Shown here: one piece after another, positions 58,755 to 64,000 of the stretch
Layout of the letters: each line of letters starts with the position of its first letter
Position numbering within the stretch: the first letter of the stretch is position 1
From: Citrobacter sp. On2M
GTDB taxonomy: Bacteria > Pseudomonadota > Gammaproteobacteria > Enterobacterales > Enterobacteriaceae
Direction: 5' to 3'
NCBI RefSeq assembly: GCF_018035235.1
Contig: NZ_WPCV01000003.1
Coordinates: 1 to 64,000, forward strand
DNA: 64,000 nt
Program-made: the position numbers and the translations under genes
Notes under the pieces: model-generated
What the model was told of the DNA's origin: nothing
Seen by the model: the letters and a program-made list of their open reading frames with translations, nothing else
The model's database searches: none

Positions 58755-59777
58755 TCAGAAATCGTATTTATCGATGTTATCTTTAGTGAACACCACGCGT
58801 TCAGGCAGAAGCACAATGCCATTTCCCTTCGCCTCGTAGCTGTAGCCCTGCACGCTGTTCGGCGAGACTTCAACTTGCCCAACACCCGGAATCTCCAGCT
58901 TGTCCCCAATGTTCATGTCGCCTTTTTTCAGCAAGGCATCAGCCACGTATATGGAAATCTTGCCCTGCTGGACCACGTCCCAGAGGCCAAATTCTTTTAC
59001 CGTGCCGCGTTCAACATAAGGACGCATTACGTTTGGTGTGCTGAAACCGACAATCGCCACGCTGGTATTCTTCAGGTTCTCAGCGGCCTGAGCTGCAGCA
59101 GGAAGGGCGTTGGCATCCGGCGCAATGATGGCGTCGAGATCGGCATAAGCTTTAATAATGCCTTCTGCGGTTTGCAGCGATTTGGTGGCGTCGTTATAGC
59201 CAAACTGAGTGGTGACAACTTCCCAGCCCGGATGATCTTTGGAGATCTTATCTTTGGCCTCTTTCACCCACTGATTCTGATCGGTTACGGTCGGGCTGGA
59301 GTAGAAGAAGGCCACTTTGGCTTTCTCTTTTTTGACCTGGTTTGCGGCCATATCAACCAGCATGCCGCCTAACTGCGCTGGTGTACCCTGGTTGATGTAG
59401 TACGAGCGACATTCCGGTTTGGTGTCAGAATCCCATGTCAGGACTTTCACACCGCGTTGCATGGCGCGCTTTAACGCCGGGCATAACCCATCAGGTGAAA
59501 CAGCGGAAACCACAATGGCGTTATACCCCTGGTTAACAAAGTTATTGATGAGTTGAACCTGACCAGAGACGCTGGGCTCTGTCGGACCGTCATAGGTAAC
59601 ATCGACACCAAGCTCTTTACCGGCCTCCAGGGCACCGTTACCACCACTGGTAAAGAACCCCACCCCAACCAGTTTCGGGATAAATGCGATTCGCTCTGCG
59701 GCATAAGCGTTGAGGGTGAACGCCGCTAGGCTAAGGGTACTGATTACGGCAATTTTTTTAATGCTCTGAATAGTCAT
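58755..59777 (-). CDS. lsrB: Autoinducer-2 periplasmic binding protein LsrB
   Basis: A 340-aa sugar-type binding protein with signal peptide (residues 1-26, ending LNAYA). AI-2 ligand positions of LsrB are seen: [11 protein letters not shown] (Lys), WDSDTKPEC (Asp pair), and [14 protein letters not shown]. It captures (2R,4S)-THMF, the borate-free AI-2, for the LsrACD importer. Confidence 0.96.
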   Translation of the reverse strand: MTIQSIKKIAVISTLSLAAFTLNAYAAERIAFIPKLVGVGFFTSGGNGALEAGKELGVDVTYDGPTEPSVSGQVQLINNFVNQGYNAIVVSAVSPDGLCPALKRAMQRGVKVLTWDSDTKPECRSYYINQGTPAQLGGMLVDMAANQVKKEKAKVAFFYSSPTVTDQNQWVKEAKDKISKDHPGWEVVTTQFGYNDATKSLQTAEGIIKAYADLDAIIAPDANALPAAAQAAENLKNTSVAIVGFSTPNVMRPYVERGTVKEFGLWDVVQQGKISIYVADALLKKGDMNIGDKLEIPGVGQVEVSPNSVQGYSYEAKGNGIVLLPERVVFTKDNIDKYDF

Positions 59778-59803
59778 GTACTTTTCCTTTAGGGCAATGG
59801 GTT

Positions 59804-60802
59804 TCAGGCCTGCCGAACAGCGCGACGACGTGCCATCCAGTCTTTAATTTGCTGACGATGCAGGCTGACGGAACGACCTACGACAACGACAATAAGTAAT
59901 GCACCAGAGAGGGCGCTGGATATCTGGTTAGGCACGCCAGCCATCTGCAACCCCTGCTGCAGATAGCCCACTAACAGCGCGGCGATGGCTGTGCCGAGAA
60001 TTGACCCGGAACCGCCATAGATGTTGGCACCGCCCAGGACGACCGCCGTAATGGCCGGCATCAGGAAGGAGGCCCCCAGATCGGAGCGAGCAGAGCCAAA
60101 GTAAGAAACCAGCAGCACCGCTGCGACTGCCGATGCAAAGCCGGTCATCGCGTACAATGCGTATAGCGTCTGATTCACCGGGATAGCGCTATACAGCGCC
60201 ACGCGGGGGCTTTGCCCAATCAGGAAGACATTTCGTCCGGCGTGGGTTCGGTGCATCAACAGCCAGAAAAAGAGCACGCTGACGAGAAAGAAGATCAGTG
60301 GCACGGGTAGGCCCAGCACATCAAGGTTGGCAAAATCGGTGAAGCCCTGTGGGAAGCCGCCAATACCTTCATAACCGGTCGCCCCTGCCATCCCCGACAG
60401 CAACAATGCGCTGCCGCCAAACAGGTACAACGTTCCCAGCGTGATAACCAGAGGATTCACGCCCGTGTAGATAATCAGCCCGGCGTTGATCAATCCGCAC
60501 AGCGCGCCCAGCGCGAGCGTCAGGATAATGGCCAGCGGCAACGGTACGCCCCCCTGGAACATCACGCCCAGCGCGATAGCGCACAGCCCCATCGTGGAGC
60601 CAAAAGAGATATCGATCCCGCCGCTGACGATCACCATGGTTAAGGGGAGGGCAACAATACCAATGCAGATAAAGTCGCTGGTGCTGAACAGCAGTACGTT
60701 CAGATCCAGCAGTCGAGGGTTCAGAGCGCCAAATCCCAGAATTTCAATCACCAGTAGCGCGGCGAGCGCCAGTTCCCAGCCGTAACGATGTAAACGAGTC
60801 AT
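59804..60802 (-). CDS. lsrD: AI-2 ABC importer permease LsrD
   Basis: A 332-aa inner-membrane permease of the ribose RbsC type with about ten hydrophobic segments ([33 protein letters not shown]). It pairs with LsrC to form the channel for AI-2. It overlaps lsrC by one base (TGATG-type junction). Confidence 0.95.
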   Translation of the reverse strand: MTRLHRYGWELALAALLVIEILGFGALNPRLLDLNVLLFSTSDFICIGIVALPLTMVIVSGGIDISFGSTMGLCAIALGVMFQGGVPLPLAIILTLALGALCGLINAGLIIYTGVNPLVITLGTLYLFGGSALLLSGMAGATGYEGIGGFPQGFTDFANLDVLGLPVPLIFFLVSVLFFWLLMHRTHAGRNVFLIGQSPRVALYSAIPVNQTLYALYAMTGFASAVAAVLLVSYFGSARSDLGASFLMPAITAVVLGGANIYGGSGSILGTAIAALLVGYLQQGLQMAGVPNQISSALSGALLIVVVVGRSVSLHRQQIKDWMARRRAVRQA

Positions 60803-61851
60803 CAGGCAACCTCACGTTTTTTAGCGGTGCGCACAGTATCCGCGGCGCTTTTTGTCGACGGACACGGCTGAGGCTGCGGAGTGAAGCGGGCATATTTTTG
60901 TCGGCGGATATTACGTTCCAGCGCGCAGCGCAGTCGGCCGTCAAATACCAGCACCGCCAGCAGGACCAGACCGGCAATAAAGTCATTCCACCAGGCCGGA
61001 ATGCGCAGCAGGACCAGTACGCTATCGATTTGAGTCAGGAAATAGGCACCAAGCACGGCGCCAATGATTGTCCCGGAACCGCCCAGCAGACTGATTCCAC
61101 CCAGTACGCAGGCAGCAATGGCTTTCATTTCCAGCCCGGTTCCGGTCTGATTAGGGATGAAGCCAATCTGAGAAGCAAAGACGATCCCAGCCAGCGCCGC
61201 CATGCAACCGTTGAGCGAGAAGGCCAGAATACGGATGGCTTCGGTACGTACTCCCAGTTGCCGTGCGCCCTGCAAATTATCCCCGGTGGCATAAAAACAG
61301 CGACCAAAGGCGGTTTTTGCCAGTAGCCAGGCCATCAGCAGCATCAGGAGTAGGGTCAGCCAGCCGATGGCGGAGATCCCGAGGAAAACCGGGGCGGAGA
61401 GTTGCTTAAGCTGTGCAGGCAGTCCTTCAATCCATTTACCGCCCGTCCAGAGCAGCATGACGCCGCGATACAGACCCAGCGTTCCTAACGTGGCAACAAT
61501 TGCCGGGATTTTCAGCCAGGCGACCAGCACGCCATTAATAACCCCCGCCAGCAATCCCAGTAGCAGCGTCGCTACGCAGGCCACGGGCAAGGGATATCCC
61601 GCGTTCAGCAGCAGCCCCAGCAGCACGGCGCACATCCCGGTTATCGAGCCGACCGATACGTCGATGTTGCGGGTCAGCATCACCAGCGTCGCCCCCATCG
61701 CCAGCAGCATGAGAATTTGGGCGCTGCTGAAGATCATCGTCAGCGTCTGAACACTGAGGTACTGGCTGTCAAGCATCCCCGGCAGAACGAACAGCAACAG
61801 CACTGCCAACAGTGCGGTTGCCTCGCGATTATTCTGAATAAATTTCAGCAT
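60802..61851 (-). CDS. lsrC: AI-2 ABC importer permease LsrC
   Basis: A 349-aa permease similar to LsrD ([36 protein letters not shown]). The C-terminal 20-30 residues are a charged tail ([18 protein letters not shown]). It overlaps lsrA by 7 bases, so translation is coupled. Confidence 0.95.
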   Translation of the reverse strand: MLKFIQNNREATALLAVLLLFVLPGMLDSQYLSVQTLTMIFSSAQILMLLAMGATLVMLTRNIDVSVGSITGMCAVLLGLLLNAGYPLPVACVATLLLGLLAGVINGVLVAWLKIPAIVATLGTLGLYRGVMLLWTGGKWIEGLPAQLKQLSAPVFLGISAIGWLTLLLMLLMAWLLAKTAFGRCFYATGDNLQGARQLGVRTEAIRILAFSLNGCMAALAGIVFASQIGFIPNQTGTGLEMKAIAACVLGGISLLGGSGTIIGAVLGAYFLTQIDSVLVLLRIPAWWNDFIAGLVLLAVLVFDGRLRCALERNIRRQKYARFTPQPQPCPSTKSAADTVRTAKKREVA

Positions 61852-63392
61852 GGCGCCTCCCCGGTATGTGGCGTAGTCCCTGACGGGCGGTCGCCAAACG
61901 CAACGTGCATGATGGTGTCGACATTAATCTCGTCGCCCTGCAGGGCATCGTTGCCTGTTTCCCCCTGGTGCATGACGTAAACGCGATCGGCCATCTGTTC
62001 GATCTCCTCCAGATCGGACGAGATGAACAGCACCGCGACATTCTGAGCCGCAATACTGCGGAGCAACTGGTAGATGTCGTTACGGGCAGAGACGTCCACT
62101 CCGCGCGTCGGCTCATCCACGATCAGCACTTGCGGCGAGGCTTCGAGGCATTTGGCGATCAAAATTTTTTGCTGATTACCACCGGAGAGCGTGCGGGCAG
62201 GTTGTTCGGGATCGTTCAGCTTGATATTGAGCGCGCGGCGATAACGTTCGAGCGTGGCGCTGTCTTTTGCCGGATTTGCCCAGAAACCGCTGTGGTTATG
62301 GGTTAATGCGCAAACATTCCACGCCAGCGAGGCATCCAGATTCAGTCCTGATGATTGCCGATCCTCCGGTAGATATACCAGACCATGCTGCAGACGCTCG
62401 CGTGTGGAAAGCGTGGAGATATCCTTGCCGCCGAGTACGACGCGTCCGGCCCGCAGAGGTCGTAGCCCGTAAAGCGTTTCTGCAAGTTCGGTGCGCCCGG
62501 CGCCGACCAGGCCAGCCAGACCTAAAATTTCCCCGGCACGAACCTCGAAACTGACGTTCATGAATCCTTCACCGGTGACATTTTCGAGGCTCAATACTGG
62601 TGTGCCTGCATCGTGCTGCGGACGGTTGCCAGGCAATTCCAGCCACAGTTTCTGGGTCGCGCTCAGCGTGTTAGTACGTGACGCTGGCGTAATGGCCTGG
62701 ATAATTTCGTCTGTGCTCAGGTCCGCCGTTTTACCGGAGAGCGCAATGGTTCCGTCCCGCATCACGCTAATGTAATCCGCAATCTGGCGTATCTCAGGCA
62801 GCTTGTGGGAGATGAAAACGATCCCTACGCCGGCACTCAGCAACTCACGCAGACGACTGAACAACCGATCTGTTTCTGCTGGTGTGAGTGAGGCTGTGGG
62901 TTCATCAAGGATCAAAATTCGCGAATCGCGCATCAGCCCGCGCAGGATTTCGACCATTTGCCGGTCGGCGACATCCAGTGAACCGGCCTGGCTGTTGATA
63001 TCAAACTGGCAGCCCAGCGCGGCGAGCATCGCGCTCATTTTTTGCGCCGAGCTTTGGTGTTTGGGCAGACCAAACAGGACATTCTCTTTTACCGTCAGGC
63101 TGGGGAAGAGCAGTGGCTCCTGTGGTACAAGGTAGATCCCCAACTGATGCGCCAGGATCGGCGTCAGTTTTGTACAGCGGGATCCTTCAATCTCAATGCT
63201 TCCGCTGTCCGCCGGAGTAATACCGGCGATAATTTTCATCAGCGTGGATTTCCCGGCACCATTCCCTCCCAGCAGCGCATGGACTTCGCCTTTACGCAAG
63301 GTAAAGTTAATACCTTTCAGTACCTTAACGCCGGAGTACTGCTTACAGACAGACTGTGCGCTGAGTAGCGGAGCGATTTTTTCGTGACTCAT
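61845..63392 (-). CDS. lsrA: AI-2 ABC importer ATPase LsrA
   Basis: A 515-aa double ATPase like RbsA. First half: Walker [13 protein letters not shown] (about residue 43) and [10 protein letters not shown]; the signature position is degenerate ([13 protein letters not shown]). Second half: the Walker A position reads [12 protein letters not shown] without Lys, as in RbsA-type proteins, with signature LSGGNQQK and [11 protein letters not shown]. It powers AI-2 import. First gene of the operon, divergent from lsrR. Confidence 0.96.
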   Translation of the reverse strand: MSHEKIAPLLSAQSVCKQYSGVKVLKGINFTLRKGEVHALLGGNGAGKSTLMKIIAGITPADSGSIEIEGSRCTKLTPILAHQLGIYLVPQEPLLFPSLTVKENVLFGLPKHQSSAQKMSAMLAALGCQFDINSQAGSLDVADRQMVEILRGLMRDSRILILDEPTASLTPAETDRLFSRLRELLSAGVGIVFISHKLPEIRQIADYISVMRDGTIALSGKTADLSTDEIIQAITPASRTNTLSATQKLWLELPGNRPQHDAGTPVLSLENVTGEGFMNVSFEVRAGEILGLAGLVGAGRTELAETLYGLRPLRAGRVVLGGKDISTLSTRERLQHGLVYLPEDRQSSGLNLDASLAWNVCALTHNHSGFWANPAKDSATLERYRRALNIKLNDPEQPARTLSGGNQQKILIAKCLEASPQVLIVDEPTRGVDVSARNDIYQLLRSIAAQNVAVLFISSDLEEIEQMADRVYVMHQGETGNDALQGDEINVDTIMHVAFGDRPSGTTPHTGEAPC

Positions 63393-63430
63393 TTACGTGC
63401 CACCTCCGTTCGGCCTGGGTAGAATCAGGT

Positions 63431-63463
63431 TGAACAAATGTATTGAGCGATTCGAATTGTTCA
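63431..63463. promoter_or_regulatory. Candidate LsrR operator upstream of lsrA
   Basis: TGAACAA and TTGTTCA form an inverted repeat 19 bases apart, 39-71 bases upstream of the lsrA start. LsrR binds this intergenic region in E. coli; the exact site is inferred. Confidence 0.5.
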
Positions 63464-63563
63464 TAACCTTATGACCTAACTGCTCATAAAACCGACGAAT
63501 AGATCACGTTTTATGCTAAAATGATCGGAGTAATTAAATTTGTTCAATAAAAAGCCACCGAAA

Positions 63564-63579
63564 TGTGGGTTTAATCACA
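63564..63579. promoter_or_regulatory. CRP-like site in the lsrA-lsrR region
   Basis: TGTGGGTTTAATCACA differs from TGTGA-N6-TCACA by one base. cAMP-CRP activates lsr in E. coli, so a site here is expected. Confidence 0.65.
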
Positions 63580-63598
63580 GTTATTAACTACCAATGAA

Positions 63599-63614
63599 TG
63601 AACAATTGCGTTCA
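63599..63614. promoter_or_regulatory. Second candidate LsrR operator near lsrR
   Basis: TGAACAATTGCGTTCA has the TGAAC / GTTCA arms around a 6-base centre, with the same half-site as the site at 63431. It lies 34-49 bases upstream of the lsrR start, fitting autoregulation. Confidence 0.5.
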
Positions 63615-63647
63615 GAAATTCGATATGTTCAAAGTGAAGACAGAATG

Positions 63648-64000
63648 ATGACTATTAACGACCCGATGATTTCCGGGCAAGGGATGTGTGAAGAAGAGCT
63701 GGTGGCACGCATTGCGTGGTTCTATTACCACGACGGTATGACGCAGAGCGACATCAGCAACAGGCTGGGGCTGACGCGGCTTAAAGTGTCGCGCCTGCTG
63801 GAGAAGGGGCATCAGTCCGGGATTATTCGTGTACAGATTAATTCTCGCTTTGAAGGCTGTCTGGAATATGAAACTGAATTACGTCGTCGCTTTGAGCTGA
63901 ACAATGTACGGGTCATCCCGGGACTTCCCGGAGCAGATGCCTGCGTTCGCCTGGGGATTGGCGCCGCGCATATGCTGATGGAGTCACTCCAGCCACAGCA
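63648..64000 (+). CDS. lsrR: AI-2-responsive repressor LsrR (5' part)
   Basis: The first 117 codons of LsrR; the window ends inside the gene. ATG 63648 gives [10 protein letters not shown], the E. coli N-terminus; ATG 63645 is next to it and a longer frame starts at 63594. The HTH ([20 protein letters not shown]) is intact. LsrR is a SorC-family repressor of lsrACDBFGE and its own gene, released by phospho-AI-2. lsrK would follow outside the window. Confidence 0.95.
   Translation, partial: MTINDPMISGQGMCEEELVARIAWFYYHDGMTQSDISNRLGLTRLKVSRLLEKGHQSGIIRVQINSRFEGCLEYETELRRRFELNNVRVIPGLPGADACVRLGIGAAHMLMESLQPQ

Overview
The window is chromosomal DNA from an enterobacterium close to Escherichia and Salmonella. 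Most core proteins match their E. coli K-12 counterparts in length and nearly in sequence. The mix of gene content (a Salmonella-type lsr operon with lsrE, an E. coli-type sgc/yjh block, no ivy, no yafNOP) suggests Citrobacter or a near relative; that is inference, not proof. The window opens on the 5S rRNA gene of an rRNA operon and closes inside lsrR.

Core part, 1-25000: this follows the E. coli order from rrnH to proBA: 5S rRNA, aspU, dkgB (decayed), yafC, an MFS exporter, yafD, yafE, mltD, gloB, yafS, rnhA, dnaQ, aspV, a small Spy-like periplasmic protein, yafV, fadE, gmhA, yafJ, yafK, dinB, pepD, gpt, frsA, crl, phoE, proB, proA. Recognisable control sites are a LexA box at dinB, a Pho box at phoE, a FadR-like site at fadE and two REP elements.

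Accessory part, about 25000-39800: a tRNA-Thr(CGU) gene on the minus strand is ringed by debris: a CS1/Tcf-type fimbrial chaperone and usher relic, a cellulose-synthase-like glycosyltransferase pseudogene, an IS3-family transposase tail and a DNA adenine methylase relic. Between them lie an intact cation diffusion facilitator gene and a complete chaperone-usher fimbrial locus on the minus strand: LuxR-type regulator, PapB-type regulator, major pilin, usher, chaperone, two four-cysteine minor pilins and two two-domain adhesin candidates. Its tip genes are visibly more AT-rich than its assembly genes.

Carbohydrate part, 39800-64000: four catabolic modules lie side by side. (1) mtnK-, mtnA- and class II aldolase-like genes, a GRP/ureide-permease-like transporter and a convergent SorC-type regulator have the layout expected of a 5-deoxyribose or 5-methylthioribose salvage pathway (DHAP shunt). 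(2) yjhIHGF encodes uptake, dehydration and aldol cleavage of an aldonic acid such as D-xylonate. (3) sgcXBCQAER encodes a galactitol-type PTS with a TIM-barrel protein, an epimerase and a peptidase-like protein, for an unknown sugar. (4) lsrACDBFGE with divergent lsrR imports and degrades autoinducer-2. Modules 1, 2 and 4 all end in small central-metabolism fragments (DHAP plus an aldehyde; pyruvate plus glycolaldehyde; DHAP plus acetyl-CoA). The first module, with its untested transporter and a palindromic candidate operator, is the most interesting part of the window.
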